A stretch of 64,000 bases of DNA from Diplolepis rosae (Eukaryota; Arthropoda; Insecta; Hymenoptera; Diplolepididae). Position numbers and translations under genes: made by a program. The DNA lies in NCBI GenBank assembly GCA_030998225.1, contig JAPYXD010000715.1:4778501-4842500 (forward strand), given 5' to 3'. Positions 34,240 to 43,312 of this stretch are shown in pieces; within the stretch, counting starts at the first letter, position 1; each line of letters starts with the position of its first letter. Below the pieces are notes generated by a model. That model had not been told where the DNA came from and ran no database searches. It worked only from the letters and a program-made list of their open reading frames with translations.

Positions 34240-34806
34240 ATGAATCGGAAGATTTCAGCCAAGGATTGTAAAATTATGGAAAAAACTGCTGTTACGACTG
34301 CTTCTTCAGAAATTATGATTGCTGCTCCAGCAGTTTTTACTGCTACTTCCAGTGTCGTAACTTCTGATGCGAAAGTCATGACTGCTTTTTCAGAAGTTTC
34401 GAGTACAGCTGCAGGTGTTATGACTTCTGCTGGTAAAATTCCAGCTTTTAGTTCAAATATACAGAATGTATTGAACTCTTCGCAACAAAATCAAGGTCCA
34501 CGTCCTCCAGGTTCCTGTTTCTCTACTTCTCGGCCTCATCAATGGGCTCAAGGTCAAACCCAGTGAATGCAAGGTCCTCATCCTCAATGGATTCAAACTC
34601 CGCATGCCCAATGGACCCAAGGTCCTCATCCTCAATGGATTCAGACTCCGCATGCTCAGTGGATGCAAGGTCCTCCTCCGCAATGGGCACAAGGTGCACC
34701 TCCGCAATGGACACAAATTCCCCTTCCTCCACAATGGACACAAAGTCCTTATACTCAATCATCTCAAATTCAAGAATCACAAACATCAAAACATTTCAAA
34801 AAATAA
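34240..34806 (+). pseudogene. Polinton Thr/Ala-rich ORF with 8-residue Q-W repeats, internal stop
   Basis: One frame interrupted by a TGA at 34564. The first part is Ala/Ser/Thr-rich (MIAAPAVFTATSSVV). After the stop come seven 8-residue repeats of the form PHPQWIQT / PHAQWTQG, each ending in QW, to 34806. The 24 bp DNA repeat makes long false frames on other strands. A structural or fibrous role is possible, but no family is recognised. The stop could be a disabling mutation or a read-through codon; the former fits the decay seen elsewhere. Confidence 0.5.
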
Positions 34807-35439
34807 AAATTTCAGATTTTTTTTCACTTTTACCTTTTCGATTAAAAAAAATGTATTGTTCAAAGTTTTCCGTTCAGTTTCGATCAAAAGTAAATTATGT
34901 TTTTTTTGTTTTTTATTGAGTTAAGATATAACTTTCTTTTAATTATTCTGATGTTAATTCTAGCTGACTCATTTAAAGCCAAAGTATAACTGGTACAAAT
35001 TAGCTTTTTATTAATAAAGCTCAATTTTGATACTTAATGTTTTAAGCCTTAGTGTAACGTTCGCAATTAATATTATTTTGTGAATTAGATTTTATATATG
35101 TTCTTTTCCATGTTTCAAATATGTATAGTACAAATTAGTTTTACTTTAATACTATTCCTATGTTGAATAAAGAAGTTTATTACTATAAGACACTATTTGC
35201 TACTAATTAAATCCTCATATTACTATTATACTATCATTACTATCTTATGTACAACTATTAATTACTATTCTTATATATATTCTTATATTATTATAGTTGC
35301 TTGATTAATCTACATCATTCTAAATTAATCTAGAATAATGTAAAATGAAGTAAATCAAGCTATATTGATCTAATTTGAATAATAGAGACAAGTATGCATT
35401 ATAGAATTAAACTTTATTTGGTAATTTATATATACATTT
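34807..35439. other. AT-rich spacer in Polinton
   Basis: No coding region. It separates the rightward left-end genes from the leftward virion block. AATAAA-like sites lie near 34803 and 35166 and could end the rightward transcripts. Confidence 0.5.
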
Positions 35440-35751
35440 TTAGTCAACACTTATAAATTTAATATTATTATAAGGCCCTCCATGGTACATTATTTGCAGC
35501 TTCTTAGAGGTAGCAGCCTCTTGCATTTTCTCAAGTTTGGTAGGATCTTCATCCAGGATTCTCAGGAACCTTGCAGGTAAAAATATGATGCATTTAGCAT
35601 CAAGTTCTACCACTATTCTGATTCCAAACTTGGTTTGGACTTTCAGGATCTTTATGACGGAGTACTTATGTTTTAGGGTCAGTTCGGACAAAGGTTTCGC
35701 AGGCAAGAAACCGTCCCAGCATCCAACAGCGTTGATCTTCTTTAGATCCAT
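35440..35751 (-). CDS. Conserved Polinton-associated small protein
   Basis: 103 residues, intact, ATG at 35751. The core VIKILKVQTKFGIRIVVELD, then IIFLPARFLRIL and LQIMYHGGPYNNIKF resemble a small uncharacterised protein I recognise from arthropod Polintons and related genomic copies. The alternation of beta-type segments would suit an OB-like fold and nucleic-acid binding, but this is inference. First gene of the leftward block's 3' end. Confidence 0.55.
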   Translation of the reverse strand: MDLKKINAVGCWDGFLPAKPLSELTLKHKYSVIKILKVQTKFGIRIVVELDAKCIIFLPARFLRILDEDPTKLEKMQEAATSKKLQIMYHGGPYNNIKFISVD

Positions 35752-36119
35752 TTTTCTTTCTGGTGATGCTTGTGTAAGCGTTATAAGGAAAAGAATGAGA
35801 AAAACAGTATGACCGTTGATGTTTTAAAACAATACCCCCTCCATAATTTATCCCCTCCTAAAGTCGGAGTTTGCGCAAAAGAAACGTTTTATTGATATTT
35901 CTTATGCGTAGAAAATGAATAGTTTTCTTTGGATGTAATTAACTTGAAACTAATTAACCTGACCTTAAACCAATAAGCTATCTATAAACATAATTAAATT
36001 AACTTAAAATAATTAAAATAAAATTATACCTATGATCTGAAAGGAGAGGGAGGAATGTAGTTAATAACAATAAAGACATATTTTTACGATTTCATAAATT
36101 TATTCATAGTTAACTTAAT

Positions 36120-36695
36120 TTATGAAAATGATTTACAATTCTCATAAAATTCTTTTAATGTAGTATTAACATCAACTTCGTCTACACCTCTCGTAGCATT
36201 TATCATACCAAATTCATTTGGAGGATCCAGAATCCAATCTCGGAGAATCATTACATTTCTTACTGCACAATTTTCGCTGTAATAAGTATGATGTGTACAT
36301 GTGGTATAAGGTAATGTTTGAGATTTTAATTTCCGCAATGAAGGGCAGTTGAATTCTTCTAAATTCTGAACACTGAGTAAATATTTATCTAGCCACATCT
36401 TCTTCTCTAAGCCCTTCACATATATTACATTTGCACCTCGTAAAGTTTCTTGCAGCAAAGGTCGTACTTCTTCATAAGGTACATCACCAGCTGTCCAGTT
36501 GATTCCATGATAATTATGAATCATCCAGAGATTTTCACTTTTGTATCGTCCAGGCAGTGAACTCCAGCTACAGGGTGGTTCAAAGAGGAAAACTAGTGGT
36601 TGAGCATCCTGCTGGAGGGGGAGAATAGCTAGCTCTTTGAAGACGAAATAATTGTAGGACCTCTTGAAGCCCTGGATGTCCACAAAAAACTCCAT
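36120..36695 (-). CDS. Polinton ORF, putative RNase H-fold (Maelstrom-like) protein
   Basis: 191 residues, intact, ATG at 36695. It begins MEFFVDIQGFKRSYNYFVFK, as in DEDD-type exonuclease folds where a first acidic residue sits on strand 1. Later the order E (VKGLEKKMW, ~97), C (CPSLRKL, ~118), H (CTHHTYY, ~134) and C (ENCAVRN, ~143) matches the ECHC pattern of the Maelstrom domain. Similar ORFs are common in insect Polintons. Upstream on the minus strand a TATA-like tataaaagg near 36738 precedes an initiator-like tactcatt by ~30 bp. The fold assignment is inference. Confidence 0.5.
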   Translation of the reverse strand: MEFFVDIQGFKRSYNYFVFKELAILPLQQDAQPLVFLFEPPCSWSSLPGRYKSENLWMIHNYHGINWTAGDVPYEEVRPLLQETLRGANVIYVKGLEKKMWLDKYLLSVQNLEEFNCPSLRKLKSQTLPYTTCTHHTYYSENCAVRNVMILRDWILDPPNEFGMINATRGVDEVDVNTTLKEFYENCKSFS

Positions 36696-36785
36696 CTTAC
36701 CTGAAAATGAGTATTCAAGCGAAATGGAGCCTTTTATACCTTGCTAAACCACCTCTACCACCACCTCTTATTTAATCCCACTATT

Positions 36786-38166
36786 TTATAAAATCTTAAC
36801 TCCACTGCTGATTGGTTTATATTGAACAAGTCTATCGTGTATAATAAGACAGTAGGCAGTAGTCTCAGCTGGCATGTTATTTTTTGCTTCGAATTCTAAC
36901 CGTACATCTACTGATACCTGTTTCAGATATTCATTTTGTTTTGAGCAATCAATAACAATCAATGGAGCATGTCGTTTGAAAAGATTCTTGCCTAACATAG
37001 GTTCTGAATCCTTCCCATAATAAGAAGTTTGAAAATTAGCATACATTTCATACAATAAGGCAAATTTGTTTTGATCGAAGTTTAAGTTCAAATTTCGATA
37101 AGGGTAGCATTGTGAATTCAAAAAAAGTTTCACATTCGTGATATTACAGTGATCAAAATAGTTGGCTTCTTTTTTACGTTTATCTTTCCTCCCTGTTTGA
37201 AAACAAAGTATTACATATCGTGGTTTTTCCAACTGTGTTGACGTCTTGATCTGCCACACCACCTTAGTACTTGCAGGAACTAGTGGATACTCATAAATTT
37301 CCCATGATCTGAAACTTACTGATATTGGAGGATCCTTTTCAATAAATTTCAATATTTTAATCTTGTGATTGTCTGCAAGTAGTAAATAAGGAACCATCCA
37401 TTCAACTTTTTCAAGTGAAATTTTAAATTCCTCAACATCTCCTTGACCGTCTTGAAATATAGCATTAAGGTCCGTACGCGATCTTGTTAAAATGAGTTCA
37501 TGTTTAGCATTTACAATTATCTTTTTGTAATCTTCGGCGAAACCAAAAATCATACTGAGTTGTATTGTTACATCAAAGTATCCATCTAATGTTAGTGTTA
37601 TATCAGTATTTATTTCTAACCATCCTGCATTTTCAGCAACATTTTGCTGATTCGGGGTTAGAGAAATGTAATTTTTCATTGTAGAAGTTTGTCCAACATA
37701 TTTACATTTATCAATCTCAATGCCATTTAGTTTATAACGAATTTCATCAAATAAAAAGCAAATTGCGTTACTAGTCAACTTTACATTCTGTGTAACTGCA
37801 GTTCCAGCAGCATTTGTTAATCTTCCAAAAATATGTAATGAACTTTTGCATGGTAGAATGCATAAGTCTTGATGCTGTACTACAATTCGTATTTCATCAC
37901 TATTGTTGAAAGACGATGAAGCATAAGGTTGATGAGCATGAATCTCAAAATGTGCTATAGATTCATCAAAATTCACTGGAGCTGGAATGTTCAGTACTTC
38001 GTCCATTTTCTTTATGACATCGACAAACAAAATAAATGTAGATTAATTGTTGTTTCCTTTTTTTCTTCGTTGGTGTATAACTTTTAGCCCGAGCTGTTTC
38101 AGGAAAAGTTGATTCTGAGGTGTTAACACCTTGCGAGATAAATTGAGACTGGTTGTTCTCTTGCAT
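36786..38166 (-). CDS. Polinton major capsid protein (double jelly-roll type), probable frameshift near N-terminus
   Basis: The main frame runs from ATG 38006 (MDEVLNIPAPVNFDES) to 36786, about 405 residues, beta-rich throughout, with phrases such as EIHAHQPYASSSFNNSDEIR, FDEIRYKLNGIEID, LSMIFGFAEDYKKI and NAKHELILTRSRTD that match insect Polinton capsid proteins. The size fits a double jelly-roll. Upstream, 38166-38050 in another frame reads MQENNQSQFISQGVNTSE and ends in a basic TPTKKKRKQQ; in related proteins a basic N-terminus leads straight into this region. So a one-base shift near 38035-38050 probably separates the true N-terminus. Role: forms capsid hexamers, by homology. Confidence 0.82.
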
Positions 38167-38191
38167 GTTGGGTGATTAATATAGCTTCTAC

Positions 38192-38980
38192 CTATTTTTC
38201 GATTATAAACGATACCCATGACATTGATTTTATATGTAATCGAATCGTTATCGTTTCTCCTCGAAAATTGACCAAGTCTCCGTCCTGGTCAACTATGCGG
38301 AGCTGAAGATTATGTATTGCCTTTACAACGATCCGAAGGTAAATGACATGTGCAGGTACTTCAACGATCTTATATCCTGGTGGGACTGTTGGAAAGAATT
38401 CATGGATGGTGTGTACTTTGCGATTATTTATGTATGCTCCAGTTGTAATACTACACTCAACTCTTAGAGATTTTACTCTTAGAATTGATACAGGCAAATC
38501 AGACACATGAATTTTGTTGGCTTCAAGAACACGTTGTTTAAATCCGAATAATTGCCCAATAGAATCTTCAAGTTTGAAATTTACTTTCTGATTGCACTTT
38601 ATTTCACTGCGTAACGTGTTATTATTAGGCTTAATATTTATTACTGTGCTGTTATTTTTTAAATTCTTTTCAACAAATTTTTCCAATTCAATTTTATTAT
38701 TTGATACTATTACACTTGAAAAGTTTCCAGTTACCAGAGACTGTTGTATATATCTTTCAATATCTTCAATTTGAAAACTTCCAGGAGGTATCGTTACCAC
38801 TTGATTACCTATATAAAATTTATTCTTTCCAATGTCAACGTTAGGAATTGAATTGAATGTAAGTAGTTCGACGAGACCAAGAACATAGTTTTTGTTTGAT
38901 GAGAGTTCTATTGGTGGAAAATATTCAGCTTCAAGCACTGAAGTATTTCCTGTTATCGTCAGAGTAAATGAATTGTCCAT
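38192..38980 (-). CDS. Polinton minor capsid (penton-type single jelly-roll candidate)
   Basis: 262 residues, intact, ATG at 38980. Beta-rich with few charged clusters; the start MDNSFTLTITGNTSVLEAEY and the segment NYVLGLVELLTFNSIPNV are typical of the Polinton protein encoded next to the major capsid. VPAHVIYLRIVVKAIHNLQL near the end forms strand-like repeats. Position directly upstream of the major capsid gene in the leftward block supports a penton role. On the minus strand, tatataata near 39034 and ttcagt near 39003 form a plausible promoter about 30 bp apart. Confidence 0.78.
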   Translation of the reverse strand: MDNSFTLTITGNTSVLEAEYFPPIELSSNKNYVLGLVELLTFNSIPNVDIGKNKFYIGNQVVTIPPGSFQIEDIERYIQQSLVTGNFSSVIVSNNKIELEKFVEKNLKNNSTVINIKPNNNTLRSEIKCNQKVNFKLEDSIGQLFGFKQRVLEANKIHVSDLPVSILRVKSLRVECSITTGAYINNRKVHTIHEFFPTVPPGYKIVEVPAHVIYLRIVVKAIHNLQLRIVDQDGDLVNFRGETITIRLHIKSMSWVSFIIEK

Positions 38981-39016
38981 AACGGTATCTAAATGTATAC
39001 TGAAGTTGATAGTTAA

Positions 39017-40291
39017 CTACTTACTATTATATAGACTATATTTCCTTCCTGAATTAAGCTGTCCACATAGAAATTTGAGGCACACATGTCCACATTTAAA
39101 CGTATCATAATTTTGATATCTCTCATGATTATATTTTATGAAGCTACCATCGCCTAAATATTTTATGAGATCAATTGGTGGTTGAAGGTTACCAAAACTG
39201 TCAAAGTACATTATTTCATTATTACTTTTTTTGTATGCCACCCAATGTGTTCCAGGACCTTCTTTATCATCAAGATTGATGATGGCTGACTCGTATCGTT
39301 TAGGCCCTTTTACTGGTAATGAATTTCGCATAAAGACTCCACGAAAATGAGGAATCTTTACAGCTCTGGCATATTTAAGCAAGTCAAAATCAGTTAGGGC
39401 ACGGTGAGGTAGCTTCAGTGCAAGTTTTTTTTTCTCTTTCTTTGATGTTCGTTTGTTTTTTATTCCCTTGCCTTGGTGAAAGGGCTGAACGTAAAGACCA
39501 AGTCCTTGTCGATAGGATTTGAGATGTAGTCCTTTACCGATATTTTTTTCTTCCATTGCTCTATTATGCCGATGAGCTTCAGTTAGTTGTTCCTTGGCTG
39601 CGCTAGCGTCATTCACGGCCTTTGCTATACCTGCCGCTCCTCCAGTAAGGGCCCCTAACGCGCTAAGTCCAGCGAAAAGTGGAATAAGAGGTAAAAATCC
39701 ACCGACTTTAGTTGGTAGAGGTAAAATTCGAGGTGGTATTACATGACTTCTACCACCTGCTCGCTTGACAGCTTTCCGGGCACTTTTTAGAGCAGCCTTG
39801 ATGGTGTCATGTGCATCATTACTAGCAATCATGGATTTCTTTGCAGCATCGACAATATTTCTTAACAGTACTCTTTTTTTCTTAGAAGTATTCTTCTTCT
39901 TCTGTCTCTTTTTTTGCTTCAAACCCATACCGAGTTTTGATTTAGCTTTCATTATGGTAGTTATAGCTAAGGCAGCTGCTTTTTCACTTAAACCAGAGTC
40001 TGTAGCTAAAACACGGTTCCACGATTTCTCTGCTAATATTTTATCTGCAGCGTTTCTTCTTCCAATATTTTCTCGGTTCTGTGAGTATGCAATATCGTGC
40101 TCTTTACATGCAGAATCTAATCTATTTATACCTGGATCACCGCGAGCCAATCGCTTTGTTAACTTAGTGCCAGGTCCACAATATTGATAACCTGGTAAAT
40201 GTAATTCAAACGGTAACTTGTTGATAATGCTGTTAACTAATCCTTTGCCTTTACACTTTTTCTTATTCTCTCGATGTATAATATAATCATT
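39017..40291 (-). CDS. Polinton polyprotein: PLA2-like + membrane-active core + adenain-like cysteine protease
   Basis: The frame is open from just after a TAG at 40292 to 39017. The N-terminal part has YCGPGT and DSACKEHDIAYSQ, the calcium loop and His-Asp catalytic pair of a parvovirus-type phospholipase A2. The middle is very basic (KKRQKKKNTSKKKR), then a hydrophobic Gly/Ala-rich stretch VGGFLPLIPLFAGLSALGAL and a GKGLHL-type segment as in adenovirus minor core proteins. The C-terminal ~110 residues form an adenain-like protease: GTHWVAYK (His), MYFDSFG (acid) and FKCGHVCLKFL (Cys). There is no in-frame ATG before 40150. The nearest ATG (40290) is in another frame, so a one-base shift in the A-run near 40255-40265 or an upstream exon is likely. 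Confidence 0.78.
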   Translation of the reverse strand, partial: NDYIIHRENKKKCKGKGLVNSIINKLPFELHLPGYQYCGPGTKLTKRLARGDPGINRLDSACKEHDIAYSQNRENIGRRNAADKILAEKSWNRVLATDSGLSEKAAALAITTIMKAKSKLGMGLKQKKRQKKKNTSKKKRVLLRNIVDAAKKSMIASNDAHDTIKAALKSARKAVKRAGGRSHVIPPRILPLPTKVGGFLPLIPLFAGLSALGALTGGAAGIAKAVNDASAAKEQLTEAHRHNRAMEEKNIGKGLHLKSYRQGLGLYVQPFHQGKGIKNKRTSKKEKKKLALKLPHRALTDFDLLKYARAVKIPHFRGVFMRNSLPVKGPKRYESAIINLDDKEGPGTHWVAYKKSNNEIMYFDSFGNLQPPIDLIKYLGDGSFIKYNHERYQNYDTFKCGHVCLKFLCGQLNSGRKYSLYNSK

Positions 40292-40331
40292 CTACACTCT
40301 ACAAAAGCTTGCGAGCGACTGACTTACAAGC

Positions 40332-40367
40332 TATAAAAGCACAGTATTTATACCTTGCAGTCAGTCG
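40332..40367 (+). promoter_or_regulatory. TATA + initiator promoter of Polinton ATPase gene
   Basis: TATAAAAG at 40332 and an arthropod-type initiator TCAGTCG at 40361 are 29 bp apart. Transcription would start near 40363, only 10 bp before the first ATG at 40373, giving a very short leader. The divergent protease gene starts on the other side, so this ~80 bp is a bidirectional spacer. Confidence 0.7.
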
Positions 40368-40372
40368 ATTTC

Positions 40373-41072
40373 ATGATGCGATTCGAGGCACAACCCGTCA
40401 AGCTTCCAGTCGCAAATATAGACACCCTCGTTCAAACTACGCAAAATAAATTGAAAAGTCATGGGAGTCTGCTTTCAGACAGTATCCGTGCAGTCTTTTG
40501 TGGACCATCAAATTGTGGGAAAACAAATGCACTGCTTTCTCTAATTTTAGATCCAAATGGTCTTACATTTGAAAATATTTATCTCTACTCGAAATCTTTA
40601 CAACAGCCCAAATATAAGTTCTTGGAAAAAGTACTCAATGATGTAGAAGGCGTTGAGTACTTCCCATTTAGTGATCGTGAACAAGTTCTTCCCCCGTGGC
40701 AAAGCTAAACCTAATTCTATATTCATCTTTGATGATATTGCTTGCGAGAAACAAGACAGTGTTAGAGCCTTCTTTTGTATGGGTAGACATGTGGATGTTG
40801 ATAGTTTCTATTTATGCCAGACGTATGCTCACATCCCCAAACATCTTGTTAGAGATAGTGTCAATTTACTAGTTCTTTTCAGACAAGATGAAAAAAATCT
40901 GAAACACGTTTATGAAGACCATGTGAATACAGATATGACGTATAATAACTTCCGTGATTTGTGTTCTGCATGCTGGAATGGAGAAAAATATGGATTCGTA
41001 GTAATTGACAAGGATAGTGATTTAAATAAGGGGAGATACAGGAAAGGATTTGATTGCTTTATTATTCTATAA
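40373..41072 (+). pseudogene. Polinton packaging ATPase (HerA/FtsK, A32-like), one frameshift
   Basis: ATG at 40373 (a second ATG follows at once) is chosen because the initiator lies at 40361. Walker A is CGPSNCGKTN (about residue 44) in the first frame, and Walker B is SIFIFDDIA in the second. The frames change near 40687-40700, at a run of five C, where the first frame soon stops (PPWQS-stop) and the other enters GKAKPNSIFIFDD. Later blocks are FFCMGRHVDVDSFYLCQTYA and VIDKDSDLNKGRYRKGFDCF. The family packages DNA into the capsid. One base change in the C-run would explain the break; an assembly error is also possible. Confidence 0.88.
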
Positions 41073-41127
41073 ATAGAGAATTTATTGGTGTTGAAATTAG
41101 TGTTGCTTAAGGCATCAAGACATAAAC

Positions 41128-42042
41128 ATGTTTAGGAAAGAGCAAGAAATGCTTCGTCAAATAGCTAAAGCTAGTGATGCTATTCGACGAAAACATCATA
41201 TGTTCAAGACGGGTAAGGAAGCTGCGAAAAGTATTTTTAGAGAAACTTTCAAACCAATAGTTACTCCATTGCAAAAGTTAGCAGACGTAACTGATGCATC
41301 CATCAGGGAAAGTAAGATTGAGAAGATAGAGAAAGAAGAAAATGATTCTTCATTTATAAGTGCTGTTGATAATGATGAAGAGTTTGATAGAACTCTACTT
41401 CAAGAGGATAATGCTCATGATGCTCAAGAAGAATATGAAAAGTTAACAAACAAGTTCCTTAAATTGTTGAATAAAAATAGGAAACAATATTTGGATATGA
41501 TTTATGGAGTACGTAAACTTCCTGATGGTTCACTTATGATAGGTAATACACCAATTAGTTTTAAAGGCCTGTACATTAACATTGGTGGTCAGAAAGACTA
41601 TTTGAAAACAACTGGTTTGCTTGAGCTACTGTTTAAGCAAAAACCTGATGAAACTCTTATAAGTCCCAGTGATTTGGACAATTATAAAGAAATTCTCATC
41701 CTCACAAATGCTCACAAGAAAAATTATAGTCCCACTCAACCTATTCACTCAAGCAACACTTTGAAGTATACAAATACTATTTCAAAACTTTTCAAAAATT
41801 TATCACCATCTAAAAGAGGAGGAGGTTTATTGAAAAGAAATAAAAAGAAGAAAGATGTCTTACCACAATTTATGGTGGCACAAAGAAAATCAATTTTCGA
41901 CTATGTCTATTGGGATGACCCAAATGAGCTTGTTGATCGTCTTCGTTTGCTGATATCATCCCAAGCGGCAGGAAATCTAAACCACAATAATGAGATTATG
42001 TCAATAATTGAAGAGTTACGAGAAGCTGGAATCATGTATTAA
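41128..42042 (+). CDS. Polinton-associated DUF8207-like protein
   Basis: 304 residues, intact, ATG at 41128. The N-terminal half is basic/coiled (KSIFRETFKPIVTPLQKLAD), followed by an acidic linker. Then YLDMIYGVRKLPDGSLMIGN, TTGLLELLFKQKPDETLISP, YKEILILTNAHKKNY and, near the C-terminus, FDYVYWDDPNELVDRLRLLI then NHNNEIMSIIEELREAG. This last phrase is a hallmark of a recurrent uncharacterised protein found with arthropod Polintons. Function unknown. It is 55 bp downstream of the ATPase and could share its transcript. Confidence 0.7.
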   Translation: MFRKEQEMLRQIAKASDAIRRKHHMFKTGKEAAKSIFRETFKPIVTPLQKLADVTDASIRESKIEKIEKEENDSSFISAVDNDEEFDRTLLQEDNAHDAQEEYEKLTNKFLKLLNKNRKQYLDMIYGVRKLPDGSLMIGNTPISFKGLYINIGGQKDYLKTTGLLELLFKQKPDETLISPSDLDNYKEILILTNAHKKNYSPTQPIHSSNTLKYTNTISKLFKNLSPSKRGGGLLKRNKKKKDVLPQFMVAQRKSIFDYVYWDDPNELVDRLRLLISSQAAGNLNHNNEIMSIIEELREAGIMY

Positions 42043-42074
42043 GCAATACAGTCGACTAAAGTCTCAGTATTAAA

Positions 42075-42413
42075 ATGAGCATTGATGTTAATGATAATAA
42101 AAGGCTCTGTAACATTCAGGAAGCTGAAAAACAACAAGATGCTGTTAATCTAAGACTTGTTCAACGTATCATGAAAAATGAGGTTCAAATACTCTTTCAA
42201 GTTACATCATCTTTAAGATTATCTATCGACGATCTGAATATTTTCATACAAGTTATTGAAGATAAAGTTAATGAGACAATTAGGAATTCACAAATTGGAT
42301 TGCAACAAGAACTATCACTCCATAACGTTGAATTGATTGCTCAACTAGACAATCGATTGACTGCAATTGAAAATGAACTTCGAAAAACTGACAGTGGTCA
42401 CAGAACTACATAA
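42075..42413 (+). CDS. Polinton coiled-coil ORF
   Basis: 112 residues, ATG at 42075, 32 bp after the previous gene. Nearly all predicted helical, with heptad-like hydrophobic spacing (SSLRLSIDDLNIFIQVIEDK, VELIAQLDNRLTAIENELRK), suggesting a coiled coil. No family recognised. Its 3' end overlaps the integrase start (ATG 42373) in another frame by 41 bp, as in compact viral genomes. Confidence 0.55.
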   Translation: MSIDVNDNKRLCNIQEAEKQQDAVNLRLVQRIMKNEVQILFQVTSSLRLSIDDLNIFIQVIEDKVNETIRNSQIGLQQELSLHNVELIAQLDNRLTAIENELRKTDSGHRTT

Positions 42414-43294
42414 ACCTGCAAGAAACAACTATCCACGTCGGCGTGTAGAAATGCGACATATTGATGAAACGTGGCAGCAGATTTTGTTGAAATAATACCA
42501 TATTCCAAAGTAAACAAAGGTTTTAAGTACTTTATCACAGTCATTGATATATTTTCTAAATACGCCTGGGATGTCCCTGTCAAAAGCAAGAATGGAAAAG
42601 ACGTTACTGTAGCTGTGAAATCAATACTTGATCAAGGGCGTGTTCCAGAGAACATGCATACTGATAGGGGTAAAGAGTTTTACAACTCACAATTTGAGAA
42701 TTTAATGCAGTTACATAATATTAAACTGTACTCAACATATAGTAATCTAAAAGCATCAATAATAGAATGATTTAATCGTACACTTAAAAATATGATGTGG
42801 CTACAATTTAGTTTACAAGGGAAGTATAAGTGGATAGATATTTTGCATACTCTTATATCAAAATATAACAACAGAAAACATCGTACTATTGGTATGAAAC
42901 CTGGAGAAGTCACAGCTAAAGATGAAAAAAACTGTTGGAACGTTTTCATAAACAAAGGGATATATTAGTAAGACGCCCGAAATTCAAGATTGGTGATAGA
43001 GTTCGAATCAGCAAATATAAAAGTACCTTTGAAAAAGAATACACTCCCAATTGGTCGACAGAAATATTTACTGTGGACCATGTTAAGTCAACCAAACCAG
43101 TCACATACAAACTCAAGGATTATCAGGATCAACCTATCACTGGTGGCTTCTATGAGCAAGAACTTCTTAGAGTTAAATACCCAGATATTTATCTCGTGGA
43201 GAAAGTGCTCAAAAAACGTGGTAATAAGGTTCATGTTAAATGGCTCGGCTTTGACAGTTCACACAACAGTTGGATAAATAAGTCAGATATGTAA
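42373..43294 (+). pseudogene. Polinton integrase (DDE, with C-terminal chromodomain), disrupted
   Basis: ATG 42373 gives MNFEKLTVVTELHKPARNNY, the usual integrase start. The catalytic core follows: Asp in ADFVEIIPYSK (after a frame change near 42470), Asp in HTDRGKEFYN (about 42660) and Glu in SIIE (42765). Immediately after that Glu a TGA at 42768 sits where related proteins have Arg (CGA to TGA). FNRTLKNMMW, SLQGKYKWIDIL and NNRKHRTIGMKPGEVT continue, then another frame change near 42925. The tail has an SH3-like part (FKIGDRVRISKYK) and a chromodomain (YLVEKVLKKRGNKVHVKWLG). Two frameshifts and one stop: inactive. Confidence 0.9.
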
Positions 43295-43312
43295 CTTAAC
43301 TTTACATCAAAA

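Noticed and set aside
34453..34789. Long minus-strand frames over the Polinton QW-repeat gene
   Set aside because: They only mirror the 24 bp repeat on the other strand; repeat DNA keeps all frames open.
40150..40150. Start of the PLA2/protease polyprotein at codon 40150
   Set aside because: That codon is TTG and the YCGPGT calcium-loop motif lies upstream of it, so the real protein must begin further right.
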